Origin: Candidatus Woesearchaeota archaeon
GTDB taxonomy: Archaea; Nanobdellota; Nanobdellia; Woesearchaeales; UBA10200
Length of the DNA stretch: 24,236 nucleotides
Direction: 5' to 3'
NCBI GenBank assembly: GCA_016180275.1
Contig: JACPBN010000077.1
Coordinates: 1 to 24,236, forward strand
Both the position numbers and the translations under genes were made by a program. How positions within the stretch are numbered: position 1 is the stretch's first letter; every line of letters starts with the position of its first letter. Positions 1 to 9,610 of the stretch are shown here, in pieces. Under the pieces are notes generated by a model, which made no database searches, was not told the DNA's origin, and saw nothing but the letters and a program-made list of their open reading frames with translations.

Positions 1-1
1 A

Positions 2-3000
2 TGCTCTGGCCCAAATGCGGCAGGCTTAGCTGTCTGCAAAAAGATGACAGAATGCAGCATCAGAAAGCAAGATGCATTTCCTTTTGGATTGTATTTCCAG
101 AAAGAAAAATGTTTAGGTGTTGATTCTGCAGGACAGGTAGATAACAGTAATAATTGTTATTATGATTATTACAAGTCAGATGAAAATGACCCCAGCAGGG
201 TGCATGGCATCACAGAGACATTTGGAAGCGAGAGAATAGCGCACCGTGTAACGCCATTTAACAAATGCCTTAACTGCCCAACAACAAAAGCCAGCAAAAT
301 GAGCTGCTTTAATTATCGCTCAGAATATGCATGCGCAACAGATAATTGTAATTTAGGCAGTAAAGACGCCAGCTTAGAAAATGGAGTTTGCAGATGGATA
401 AATGCAAGCTACAGTGAACTTGGCTTTGGCTATTGTTATGTTGAAAATTACTCTAAAAATGATCGTTGCAATCTATGCAGCGATGCCAATGACGTATTTT
501 TTAACACCAGATGCAGCCAAGATATATGCGGTAAATTAGGCAAATGTTACTCAGCAGATTATGAGGCTAGCTGTAAAAAATGTTCAGAAGACACAAAATG
601 CGAAGATTTTAAAACAAAAGAATTATGTGTAGCCGGCAATGATGAGCATGCAATTAGTATAGCAGATGATGCAACTGTTAACTACAGTAAAGATATATGC
701 AGCTTGGGAAGATGTAAATGGGAAAATACTTTCCGGAGATGCTATAAAGACGGAGATGATGATGCCGGTTCAGATGATTGTTCTCCAGAAGAACTTAGAA
801 AAATAGATCCAAGCCTAACCAGATTAACTGAGGAATGCAAGAAAGATAATAATGCAACAGTTACTAGATTGATACAGCCAAGAGGCTTGTCAAGCATAGG
901 GGGAGAGAAGATAGGCGGAGCCGGCGGCCAAGATGAATTATTGTTTAGCGTTGGCCAAAAAGAACAGTTTGCTTATACCTTTTCTTACTGCATAGATAAA
1001 GAAGATATAGGCCAAGATGGAGTCAATAAAGGGGATAAATGCTATCCAGGAGCAAATACTTTAGGCGGCGGACAAATAGCATACGGAACATCTACTGAAG
1101 TAAGAATTAAGAGAAATGACATTAAAAGAAGCTTGGAAATTCAGGGCTATACACAATCTGCCCAAGCAGGAATATATTATATCAGATTTTTTTCAACAGA
1201 TAAATTTTATAATCAAGAAGAAGTAAAAAGCATTCCTGTGTATATAGATATTTGGGCGCCTATACTAAGCTCTAGTTATATTCCAAACATAAATATGGAC
1301 GGTACTGCAGTTAACAAAGATACTAAAAGCCAATTATTATTCACAATTGCAAGTGATGAAGATGTTAATTGTAACTTTGAAGAATTAAAGCCTAAAGGAA
1401 TCGGCAGCATTGATAACAGCAAAAGTATAAAAATCCAGACAAAAAATGATAAAGGTGAAAATTATTATGCAAAAGAATTTAAGCCTGAGTATGTTGTAAA
1501 AGATGGCCTGTATAGCTATAAAGTTACTTGCTTAGATAAAAGCTTTAACAAAGCAGAAATACTTTATGATGGCAACACCGCAATACATGTTGATGCATTC
1601 AGCAAAGTAATTATCTTAGAGCCAGTATCTAAGAATGTTTTTAATGATAATAATATACAATTTAAAGTTAAAACAGATGATCCTAGTATTTGTAAGCTAG
1701 TGCAGCTGCCTTCTTTAACACCTGCTACCGGCAGTAATCCTGAATTTACCCCAGATGCCAATAAATTACAGCATACCTTACCATTTACTGTAACTGTGCT
1801 GAATACCGATTATGTTTCTGGAAAATCATTTAGCAGCCAACATTATCCGGATATTACAGGCAGCGGCTATGGCGTTAAATGTACCCATATTTTGGGAGAT
1901 GTAGAAGATGTTGAAGCATTTGAATTTACAGTTGACAGGACTCCGCCAAATGTTACTTTAGTTATCGCTAATAGAAATAATGGGGCAATTGGCTTTAATT
2001 ATGTAACGGATAATCAATTTTTTGAGGAGTATGGCGATAATGTCGGCTTGAGTATCTTATGCCAGGATATGCCTATCGGCGAAAGTTTACAAGTATTTGG
2101 AGCAAAGCCAAATTCTGGCAAAATATGTCTAACAGACGGCTTAACAGGCTGTGATAAGCCACAGACAGATAATTTTGTTCCAGCAAACACAGTTAATCTT
2201 CTTGATAGCACAAAACACCTATGCTTTACCTGCGAAGATATTGGAGGAAATATTGCGCCAGTGAAATGCGGAGATATAATTGTTGATAAAGAAGGGCCAG
2301 AATTTACATTAACAGTATATGACGGAAATAATCTTGCAGTTACTGATGATGATATTGCAGTTACAACTTTAGTTAGAAAAGTACCGGCTAAGTTTTATCG
2401 AGCAGAAATTATCTCAACAGAAGAGTTAAAGGAAGATGCAGTTTTATCATTTAGAATCAAACGCCATGAGAGTGATACTGCTGTAGATTATAAAACATCA
2501 TTAAGAATACCAAAAAAAACCAACCAGCTTATTAATCCGTTGCAAGTCTACTATGAAACATTATTTGCAGTTCCAATTGCAGAGGAATTTAATGACTTGG
2601 ACAATAGAGATACTGTCGAACTTATTGTATCCGGCAAAGATAAGTTTGATAATCAAGGCAGCTTAACAGAAAATTATATTGTTGACAGTACACTGCCTAA
2701 GCCGCCTATATTAAATGAATTTGAGCAAAAATCCACCAGGTATTCTGCAGCTTCTTTATTTGAACAGACAGGATTTGAAGGTGATAAAATTGCAGATAGG
2801 AATATCACAGTTGAGTTTGGCAATCGCCCTAATTTAATAAGGACAAAAATCCTTAATATTAACGGAGTTACATTAACTACAACTGCAGATCTTAGTCAGC
2901 AAAGAATGCAGCAATCAGAGTCAGCTACACAATCAACTGCAGATCAGCAGCAAACACAGCCTGCGCCAGAAACAACATTGCCACAGCCTGCACCTTCTCC

Positions 3001-5011
3001 GCAATCTGCAATATCCTCAACTTTATCCAGAAAAGCCCTGTCAACATATTCGACTCCGGATCCGGGTTTAATACGAACAATAAAATTAGAAGCTGTGTTA
3101 GAGGGAGATAAACTAAAGCTCAAGGATGTGCCAGCTGATATTGATTTAGCTGCTTATTACTTGGAGTTCAAAAATCTTACTTTACCAACCAAGAGATTCT
3201 ATGAGATAAAAAATGTATTAGACACTCTTCAAATAGATGCAATTCAGACAAATATTATAAAAAGACTTGAAGCAAAAGCAGCTAAAGAGCAAGAAAAAAA
3301 ATTAAAAGATGATGAAGATAGGAAAGATAAAGAAAGTTCAGGCATATCAGTTGGCGGAGCAGTTTTAGATTTTATCACCGGCAGGGCATTTGACGATACA
3401 GCTGCAACAAGCGGTTCCTCAACAAGCCCAACTGCAAGCAGCTATACTTTATCATCACCAGCGCTTATTGCAGCAACACAGCAAGAGCCAAACTCTAAAT
3501 TTATTTCTCTTGGCAGAACATTATATGGCTTGGAAAATGTGAAAGAGGAAGACTTAGATGCGCAATCAACTTATAAAAGAGATTTAGTTGTTAATGTTTA
3601 TGAAAGAGCTTCTCCAATGGGGTGGTTTAATGTCAATATGCAATTGCAAGAAGGCTCTACTTGGTTTTATGCATATGCTGTAGATGAAAATACCAATATT
3701 GGACTGCCAACTGCCGTAAAAAAAGTGATTATAGATACACAAGCGCCTAATATTACTTATTACGGGCCGGCAGAGGATTCCAAAATTAGCGCAAACTTAG
3801 GCACAAAGATATTTGCTACATTTACTGACTTTAACTCAGGAATTATCAGAGAAACAGCTGTGTTAGAGTTTGATAATCAAAGATATACTTGTGAGAGCAC
3901 AGGCGTAGAATGCCTAGGCACAAAAACATTTACTATTAGTTTAGTGCTGCCATTAAAACAGCAAGGCCAGTATACAGTAAAAGCATCTGCAGCAGATGCA
4001 CTAGGCAATCGCAAGGAGCATAGCTGGCAGTTTGTCATTAATAATAATGCCCCAAGCCAAATAAAGCCAGAAGCATTAAACGGATTTTGTCCTGCTAATA
4101 ATAAATGCTATGTAAATAATAAACAACCAGAATTTATATTAAAATATGATACTTTGCCTGCGGTTGAGATTAGTGCAGTGTTTAAATCTGAGCCAATACA
4201 AGCATTGGTTGAAAAAATCAGCAATTATGTGAAATTAAAACCGGTGCAGGAGGTTGCTGAAGACGAGCATACTATAGATGTGCTGCATAAAGATGCCGGA
4301 ACTGGCAATACTGTTGCAGAATACCCTAACTCTGTTAAATTTGTTGTCGACACTAAATATCCAGATATCGTTATAGATAATATAACTCCAACAAGCTCAA
4401 AATCAATCAATATTGCAGGAGTTTATACTGAAGATAATGTTGATGAGATCAGGTTTGCAGGAGATATTCTAGCAACAGAGCCATTAACATACCGAGAGCT
4501 TCCGACAGATATTATAGACGGAGGAACTTATTTTTTTATTAAAGATGTAGAGCTTGATATAAGCAATGTTAGCAAACCAGGCAAGGAAATAAGGATTACA
4601 ATAATTGACAAAGCAAATAATTCTAAGGAGATCGCTATAACAGTATATTATGATGTTATACCTCCGGCATTTGCCAATGTAACAGTACAAACAATATCTT
4701 CCGGCAAAAAAATATTTGAATTTAACAGAACATCATATAAAACCAATGATTTGAAAGTAAAAATCTCAGGCATCAGCAGCAAGCCATTATTTAACATGAT
4801 TTTGGCAACAGAGTATGTCACTAAATTAGCCAATATTGATCCAGATGGGCAGAAGTTTAATGTTGAGCTTGATTTGTATAATACATTAACACAGACAAAA
4901 GCAGAGCATGTATTATTACAAGCAGAAGATCCTGCAGGAAATAAACAGTTTTATTTTTTGCTTATAGAATTAGATATCCATAAGCCAGAAGTTGAAGTTA
5001 AGATTATTTGA
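2..5011 (+). CDS. Giant Cys-rich, Ig-like repeat surface protein (5' partial)
   Basis: The reading frame is open from base 2 with no stop before the first ATG at 44, so the gene very probably begins upstream of the window. About 1669 residues are visible. Roughly the first 290 residues hold about 26 cysteines in a repeating C-x-W ... C-Y/K pattern, for example near 'GRCKWENTFRRC'. After this come beta-rich domains separated by the linker D-x-x-x-P, as at 1931 (VDRTPP), 2282 (VDKEGP), 2682 (VDSTLP), 3728 (IDTQAP), 4342 (VDTKYP) and 4648 (YDVIPP). This is typical of tandem Ig-like/cadherin-like surface domains. A Q/P/S/T-rich and K/E-rich low-complexity segment lies around 2880-3480. I see no transmembrane anchor at the C-terminus, which stops just after another D-x-x-x-P linker. 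It is probably secreted and disulfide-stabilised, perhaps an adhesin. The function is not known from sequence, and the family assignment is structural inference. Confidence 0.85.
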   Translation, partial: CSGPNAAGLAVCKKMTECSIRKQDAFPFGLYFQKEKCLGVDSAGQVDNSNNCYYDYYKSDENDPSRVHGITETFGSERIAHRVTPFNKCLNCPTTKASKMSCFNYRSEYACATDNCNLGSKDASLENGVCRWINASYSELGFGYCYVENYSKNDRCNLCSDANDVFFNTRCSQDICGKLGKCYSADYEASCKKCSEDTKCEDFKTKELCVAGNDEHAISIADDATVNYSKDICSLGRCKWENTFRRCYKDGDDDAGSDDCSPEELRKIDPSLTRLTEECKKDNNATVTRLIQPRGLSSIGGEKIGGAGGQDELLFSVGQKEQFAYTFSYCIDKEDIGQDGVNKGDKCYPGANTLGGGQIAYGTSTEVRIKRNDIKRSLEIQGYTQSAQAGIYYIRFFSTDKFYNQEEVKSIPVYIDIWAPILSSSYIPNINMDGTAVNKDTKSQLLFTIASDEDVNCNFEELKPKGIGSIDNSKSIKIQTKNDKGENYYAKEFKPEYVVKDGLYSYKVTCLDKSFNKAEILYDGNTAIHVDAFSKVIILEPVSKNVFNDNNIQFKVKTDDPSICKLVQLPSLTPATGSNPEFTPDANKLQHTLPFTVTVLNTDYVSGKSFSSQHYPDITGSGYGVKCTHILGDVEDVEAFEFTVDRTPPNVTLVIANRNNGAIGFNYVTDNQFFEEYGDNVGLSILCQDMPIGESLQVFGAKPNSGKICLTDGLTGCDKPQTDNFVPANTVNLLDSTKHLCFTCEDIGGNIAPVKCGDIIVDKEGPEFTLTVYDGNNLAVTDDDIAVTTLVRKVPAKFYRAEIISTEELKEDAVLSFRIKRHESDTAVDYKTSLRIPKKTNQLINPLQVYYETLFAVPIAEEFNDLDNRDTVELIVSGKDKFDNQGSLTENYIVDSTLPKPPILNEFEQKSTRYSAASLFEQTGFEGDKIADRNITVEFGNRPNLIRTKILNINGVTLTTTADLSQQRMQQSESATQSTADQQQTQPAPETTLPQPAPSPQSAISSTLSRKALSTYSTPDPGLIRTIKLEAVLEGDKLKLKDVPADIDLAAYYLEFKNLTLPTKRFYEIKNVLDTLQIDAIQTNIIKRLEAKAAKEQEKKLKDDEDRKDKESSGISVGGAVLDFITGRAFDDTAATSGSSTSPTASSYTLSSPALIAATQQEPNSKFISLGRTLYGLENVKEEDLDAQSTYKRDLVVNVYERASPMGWFNVNMQLQEGSTWFYAYAVDENTNIGLPTAVKKVIIDTQAPNITYYGPAEDSKISANLGTKIFATFTDFNSGIIRETAVLEFDNQRYTCESTGVECLGTKTFTISLVLPLKQQGQYTVKASAADALGNRKEHSWQFVINNNAPSQIKPEALNGFCPANNKCYVNNKQPEFILKYDTLPAVEISAVFKSEPIQALVEKISNYVKLKPVQEVAEDEHTIDVLHKDAGTGNTVAEYPNSVKFVVDTKYPDIVIDNITPTSSKSINIAGVYTEDNVDEIRFAGDILATEPLTYRELPTDIIDGGTYFFIKDVELDISNVSKPGKEIRITIIDKANNSKEIAITVYYDVIPPAFANVTVQTISSGKKIFEFNRTSYKTNDLKVKISGISSKPLFNMILATEYVTKLANIDPDGQKFNVELDLYNTLTQTKAEHVLLQAEDPAGNKQFYFLLIELDIHKPEVEVKII

Positions 5012-5056
5012 AGCATTTAGCGGCATGCATGGAGATAATGGATATAGATATGGATT

Positions 5057-8000
5057 ATGTTAAAAAAATTAAAGTTAAAAAGAGGTGAAAAGTTAGCTAG
5101 AAGCATATCCAGAATAGTTTTTGCTTCTTTATTAGTTGTTATACTATATGTTCTTGCAGCTTCTGTATTTGCTAATCATGGCCAAAATTGCCTGGAAATC
5201 ACAAACAGAAAGCCGATATTCCAGATTAATTTTGATGAGCCAAGCATGCTGAGCTTGTTTGAGCTGACAGCAATTAAAGGAAATGCTAAAACTCTAGTTC
5301 CAACTACTGTGCCGGAATTATTAACTAATTTCTCAACATATTATGATGCCAGTGTTGATGATATATTAGATGCTTCAGTCAAAGATTACGTTCTAAAACT
5401 AAATGCTACTGATCAGTTTGACAATGAAAAAGTTTACGAACAATGTTATCATTATGTTCCAAGGGCAACACGAATTACACTAGCTGAACCTGAGTTTGGG
5501 TATTCTCCAGTCAAGCCATTTACTGCAAAGATTAAGACAGATGCATATGCTATCTGCAAATACAGCATAAATACAGACCTTGGCTATTATGATGAAAATC
5601 CGGCCAAAACAATGGTTAACTTTAAGGAGACAGGATACAGCTTAGAACACACTGTTGATATAAAAGCTGAATTATTTCCGGATAATCTTATTAATACAGT
5701 TGTGAAATTATTTGTGAAATGCAATAGGACAGACGGTGAGTTAAACGACAGATCAGAGATGTTTGAGCTAAGGCTTGATAGCAGCAAGCCCATTATAAGA
5801 GAGGTAAGGATTTCTCCTCAAGCCAGCAATATAATCTCTAATGAGCCATTGCAAACAACACTTATAGTGACTACAGATGAAGCTGCGAGATGCAAATATA
5901 GCTTAACTGAGGTAACAGATTATAATTTAATGGAATCAAGATTTGATAATTTTTTAGGCTTTTCGGCTGCATCCGGCAGCATTACTAATAGCTTAAATTT
6001 TGCCCGGTTAGATGATAAAAAAGATTACAAATTTAAGATTGCATGTGAAAATAAAGCAAAACTTATTTCTAATACTGAGGATTTTAGCTTTAAGGTAGAT
6101 AAGAGTGCAGATGATATTATCATCGTAAATAAACCAAACGGAACCTATATTTCTAAAATACCAGCTGAGCTGGAAGTGTTTACAAACAGAGATGCTGAAT
6201 GCATAATTAGCACTCCGCCTGCGCCCGGCAGCATTTTGCAAACCTCAAACAATAATTTATTAATTCATAAGCTAGCCAGTATACCCGGAATAAGTTCCCA
6301 AGGAAAATATAATTTTACCGTTCACTGTGATTTCTTAAAACCTGGAGGCAGTAAAGCACCAAAAGAACAAGTATTGAATTTAGTCTATGACTCTCAACCG
6401 CCAGAGATCCTTAACTTTAGTGCCATAAACACCTGCATGCTAAATGAATTGAATATTAAATGGTCAGCTAAAGATACAATCTCCGCTATTACAGGCTTTT
6501 TATATAAAATCACATCAAATACTGTTGATTTGTTTAATTGGACAGAAACAGAAAAAAATGAAGTCAGAATAAATGTAGGTAAATATGATCTGCCAAATAT
6601 ATCAGCAAATACCAGATATACAATCACAGTAGCAGGCAAGGACAGCGCAGGAAATGTTAATAAAATAGGCAAGACTAGCCAGGAAATAAAATTATCAGAT
6701 CCGTTTGCACAAGAATGTTTAGAGAAAATACCGCCTAAAAGCAATATAACCAAGGAGTTTAAGAATAATGCAGCATTTATAACAATCACTTGCCAGGATT
6801 TTGGCGGCTCTGGCTGCAATTCAGAAAGCTATTTGTATAATGCAGTTGATAGTTCTGCAAGCTGTTCTCCTGCGCAAAAATACACAAAGCCTGTTAAAGT
6901 AACTAACACAGCAATATTTTGCTGGAAAGTAAGTGATAATGCAGGAAATACGCATCAAGGCGAGGAAAAAATAATCCTAACTATAGACACAGATGGCGAC
7001 GGAATTCCTGATAGCCCAGATAAATGCAGCAATACCCCTAAAACAGAGAAAGCAGATTCAACAGGATGTTCAGAAAGCCAGAAAGATGATGATAATGACG
7101 GGATTCCTAATAATAAAGATATATGTCCAGAAACACTGCAAGAAGCTATTGATACGCAAACAGTAAATTCTTCAGGATGTGAGAAAGACAGTGATAATGA
7201 TGGAATGCCTGATTATTGGGAACTTAAATATAAATTTGATATTAATGATCCAAGTGATGCTTTAAAAAATCCAGATCTGGACGGCGCGAATAATCTACAA
7301 GAATATCAGCAAGGAACAAACCCTTTAGTCTCAGATGTAGATCCAGGACAACTTCCAGATAAAGACGGCGATGGAGTGCCGGATACTCTGGATAAGTGCC
7401 CTGAGACTGTATCCGGAGAGGCTGTAAATCCAGGGACAGGATGCTCAAAAAAAGATTTAGATAAAGATGAAGATGGAATGTCAAATGAATGCGAGGAAAA
7501 ATACGGGTTAGATAGTGAGAATCCAGATGATGCAGAGCAAGATTTAGACGGAGATGGGCTAACTAATCTAGAAGAATGTGAATATGAAAATTGTGAGCTT
7601 GAATTAGACCCAAAGAATGCAGATACAGACGGAGATGGTTATAGCGACGGTAACGAAAAAGATGCAGAAACAAATCCGTGTGATGCTGAAGATAAACCAG
7701 CTTCTGTTATTGTACAATCCATATTACTAACAGCAGGAATTTTGTTTTTATTTGCTGGAATCGGCTACCTAGCTTATAAACGATTTGTGCTGAAAGAATC
7801 CCTGGGTTTTTCAGAGTATGGGGATAAAACTTCTAAAGAATATAAGATTGGGTCTTTAGGATATCCTCAAAGCACTAAAACAATATCAAAGCAAGAATCT
7901 CAACCAGGACTTAAACCCAGGCAATTATTCGCAAAAAAACAACTTACATCAGAGGAAAAAAGAAGAGCAGCTTTACAAAAAATCAAGGAAGAAAGAAAAC

Positions 8001-8869
8001 AACGGCGAACAAAGGATCTAACCAGGGCATTTTCTGGTTTTGGAGCAGAAGAATCCTCCAAAGATGACTCAGAAATTAAGAAAATTGAAATATCAGAAAG
8101 AAAAAAACACAGGATAGAAGCTAGAGCCATGACTGAAGATGCATCAAGGGGAATAGCACATACATATTTTATTCATCCTGTTAAAAAAGCCGGTGCAGCG
8201 ATTAAAAATATTATTTTACCAGAGGAAACTTCTACCAAAGCTAAAGAACTAAGCCCTAAAGGAGAGATGAAGAACCCTGTAAAAACAGAATATAAAAAAT
8301 CATCAGAGTATAAAAAGATAGAAGAATTAGTTAAATCAAATACGGCTATCAGCAAGCTTAAAAGCATGACTAAGCCGGCTACTAATAATAAAAGTATAAA
8401 AGAAATAATAAATATACCTATGGCTAAATTAAAAGGATTATCATCAACAAGCACTAATGCCACACTAGAAAGCCTAACTAAAAAAGAGCTTCCAATTGAG
8501 CAATTAAAAAAATATACAATTAACAAAGCAGATATTAAAAAAATAGTTGAAGACGGCAAACAAGAAAAACAAGCCAAAAAAATATTTGATGAGTTAGCTG
8601 AGATGAATAAAGAAAACAATCAAAAAGCAGAAGCATTTACCAAGCTATCTTCACTAATGAAAGGACAGCAAGACATAGATAAGAAAGATGTTTTCAAAGA
8701 ACTGCCTGAAAAACTTGTGCCAGAAACAAGCAAAGAAGCAGAGGCATTTACCAAGCTAAATAATATATTAGAAGGAAAGCCTGTTGATGACGGCATTAAA
8801 GAACTGTCAAAATTACGCGCCAAAAAAGCAAGCTTTGATTATTTAAAAATGTTAGCAGGCAAAAAATAA
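5057..8869 (+). CDS. Single-pass surface protein with thrombospondin type 3 Ca-binding repeats
   Basis: The product has 1270 residues. Residues about 18-38 form a hydrophobic signal segment ending SVFA before NHGQ, a plausible signal peptidase site. Residues 40-640 are beta-rich domains with D-x-x-x-P linkers like those of the upstream gene. Residues 644-881 hold acidic repeats of the type D-x-D-x-D-G-x-x-D, the thrombospondin type 3 calcium-binding motif, with paired cysteines. A transmembrane helix spans about 883-907, followed by K-R-F. The last 360 residues are highly charged and Lys-rich, and contain two copies of E-A-F-T-K-L near 8630 and 8740. Topology is therefore outside-in: calcium-binding ectodomain and long cytoplasmic tail. 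The gap to the upstream gene is 45 bases, so the two are probably co-transcribed. No good Shine-Dalgarno site precedes the ATG; the frame is closed by TAG at 5045, so no longer start exists nearby. The ligand and role are unknown. Confidence 0.88.
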   Translation: MLKKLKLKRGEKLARSISRIVFASLLVVILYVLAASVFANHGQNCLEITNRKPIFQINFDEPSMLSLFELTAIKGNAKTLVPTTVPELLTNFSTYYDASVDDILDASVKDYVLKLNATDQFDNEKVYEQCYHYVPRATRITLAEPEFGYSPVKPFTAKIKTDAYAICKYSINTDLGYYDENPAKTMVNFKETGYSLEHTVDIKAELFPDNLINTVVKLFVKCNRTDGELNDRSEMFELRLDSSKPIIREVRISPQASNIISNEPLQTTLIVTTDEAARCKYSLTEVTDYNLMESRFDNFLGFSAASGSITNSLNFARLDDKKDYKFKIACENKAKLISNTEDFSFKVDKSADDIIIVNKPNGTYISKIPAELEVFTNRDAECIISTPPAPGSILQTSNNNLLIHKLASIPGISSQGKYNFTVHCDFLKPGGSKAPKEQVLNLVYDSQPPEILNFSAINTCMLNELNIKWSAKDTISAITGFLYKITSNTVDLFNWTETEKNEVRINVGKYDLPNISANTRYTITVAGKDSAGNVNKIGKTSQEIKLSDPFAQECLEKIPPKSNITKEFKNNAAFITITCQDFGGSGCNSESYLYNAVDSSASCSPAQKYTKPVKVTNTAIFCWKVSDNAGNTHQGEEKIILTIDTDGDGIPDSPDKCSNTPKTEKADSTGCSESQKDDDNDGIPNNKDICPETLQEAIDTQTVNSSGCEKDSDNDGMPDYWELKYKFDINDPSDALKNPDLDGANNLQEYQQGTNPLVSDVDPGQLPDKDGDGVPDTLDKCPETVSGEAVNPGTGCSKKDLDKDEDGMSNECEEKYGLDSENPDDAEQDLDGDGLTNLEECEYENCELELDPKNADTDGDGYSDGNEKDAETNPCDAEDKPASVIVQSILLTAGILFLFAGIGYLAYKRFVLKESLGFSEYGDKTSKEYKIGSLGYPQSTKTISKQESQPGLKPRQLFAKKQLTSEEKRRAALQKIKEERKQRRTKDLTRAFSGFGAEESSKDDSEIKKIEISERKKHRIEARAMTEDASRGIAHTYFIHPVKKAGAAIKNIILPEETSTKAKELSPKGEMKNPVKTEYKKSSEYKKIEELVKSNTAISKLKSMTKPATNNKSIKEIINIPMAKLKGLSSTSTNATLESLTKKELPIEQLKKYTINKADIKKIVEDGKQEKQAKKIFDELAEMNKENNQKAEAFTKLSSLMKGQQDIDKKDVFKELPEKLVPETSKEAEAFTKLNNILEGKPVDDGIKELSKLRAKKASFDYLKMLAGKK
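6986..7699 (+). repeat. Thrombospondin type 3 repeat-coding block
   Basis: This stretch encodes five to six copies of an acidic calcium-binding unit, including DTDGDGIPD, DDDNDGIPN, DSDNDGMPD, DKDGDGVPD and DTDGDGYSD, plus related D-L-D-G-D-G-L-T-N units of the EF-hand-like type. It lies just before the transmembrane helix of the 5057-8869 product, so it forms a rigid calcium-dependent stalk if the topology inference is right. Confidence 0.85.
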
Positions 8870-8974
8870 TTAGCGCAGGCAATAAATTAATAAAAAATAA
8901 ATAAAATAGCCGAATTGACAAAAATAATAAACATTATACCCATATTAGTGATATCAAATGATGAAAGTGCCCAC

Positions 8975-9541
8975 ATGAGAAATAAAAAAGCTGAAGTCGC
9001 TTCACAGATATTTGTATATATAATTGCTTTAGTAGTAGTTGGAATGGTAATAGTCTTTGGATATAAAGCTATAAAGAATTTTGCATCAAGAAGCGATGAG
9101 GTTGCATTAATTAAATTTAAGACAGAAGTAGAAACTACATTTAAGCAAGTAAGCTCAAGCTTTAACACGATTAAGGCAGTTGATTTTGATGTGCCTTCAG
9201 GGTATGAAGAAATGTGCATAGTTAATTTGGATGCTCACCAAAAAATCAGCGATTTCCAAGACAGTGAATTTACTTACAATCCTATACTATTTGAAGGCGT
9301 TCAAGAAAGAAAGAATTTGTTTTTAGTAAAAGGTATTTTTGTAGAGCAGTTTTATGTTGGCAAAGTTGCGTTAGATATAGATCCAGGAAGCTCAGTTAGC
9401 AATCCAGATGCATGCTCTGGAGACGGAAAAGAAGGCCCACAGGATACTGGCTATTTAATGTGTGTACCTGTAAAAAACAGTAAAGTAAAATTCAAGCTAA
9501 AAGGCAAAGGAGATAAGGTTTTTGTTTCATGCATTAAATAA
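8975..9541 (+). CDS. Pilin-like protein with class III signal sequence, 188 aa
   Basis: I chose the ATG at 8975 because it places the motif K4-K5-A6 directly after a short basic N-terminus, followed by E7 and a hydrophobic helix to about residue 30. This is the layout of archaeal prepilins cut by a PibD/FlaK-type peptidase between A and the next residue. A TTG at 8915 would add 20 residues that spoil this pattern. The remaining about 155 residues are predicted to be extracellular, contain four cysteines (two near an acidic Gly-rich loop) and end in a beta strand with a terminal C-I-K. I do not recognise the domain. It is the first of eight consecutive genes with this N-terminal plan, 105 bases after the calcium-binding surface protein gene. 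It may be a minor pilin; this is inference from the N-terminus and neighbours only. Confidence 0.8.
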   Translation: MRNKKAEVASQIFVYIIALVVVGMVIVFGYKAIKNFASRSDEVALIKFKTEVETTFKQVSSSFNTIKAVDFDVPSGYEEMCIVNLDAHQKISDFQDSEFTYNPILFEGVQERKNLFLVKGIFVEQFYVGKVALDIDPGSSVSNPDACSGDGKEGPQDTGYLMCVPVKNSKVKFKLKGKGDKVFVSCIK

Positions 9542-9556
9542 ATAATAAGATATAAT

Positions 9557-9584
9557 GCAGCAGCGACTGCTGACGAACACCGTC
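9557..9584 (+). other. Two adjacent small hairpins in the spacer
   Basis: CAGCAG at 9558-9563 pairs with CTGCTG at 9567-9572 across a 3-base loop, and GACG at 9572-9575 pairs with CGTC at 9581-9584. The patch is clearly richer in G and C than the other spacers of this operon. It sits about 27 bases upstream of the ATG at 9611 and could affect transcript stability or translation. No T-run follows, so it is not a classic terminator. Confidence 0.4.
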
Positions 9585-9610
9585 TTGGATTTACGATGTT
9601 TTAGTAAATT

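Noticed and set aside
5080..5092. AGAGGTGA inside the start of the calcium-binding surface protein gene, as a possible ribosome binding site for a later start
   Set aside because: No ATG, GTG or TTG in frame follows at a suitable distance, and a later start would lose the basic end of the signal sequence.
8915..8974. TTG start giving a longer first pilin-like protein
   Set aside because: It would add 20 residues and move the K-K-A motif away from the N-terminus; the ATG at 8975 gives the same signal layout as the neighbours.
8958..8994. C-box-like ATGATGA with a D-box-like CTGA, suggesting a C/D box sRNA
   Set aside because: The second motif lies inside the coding start of the pilin-like gene and no inner C'/D' pair is visible, so chance is more likely in such AT-rich DNA.
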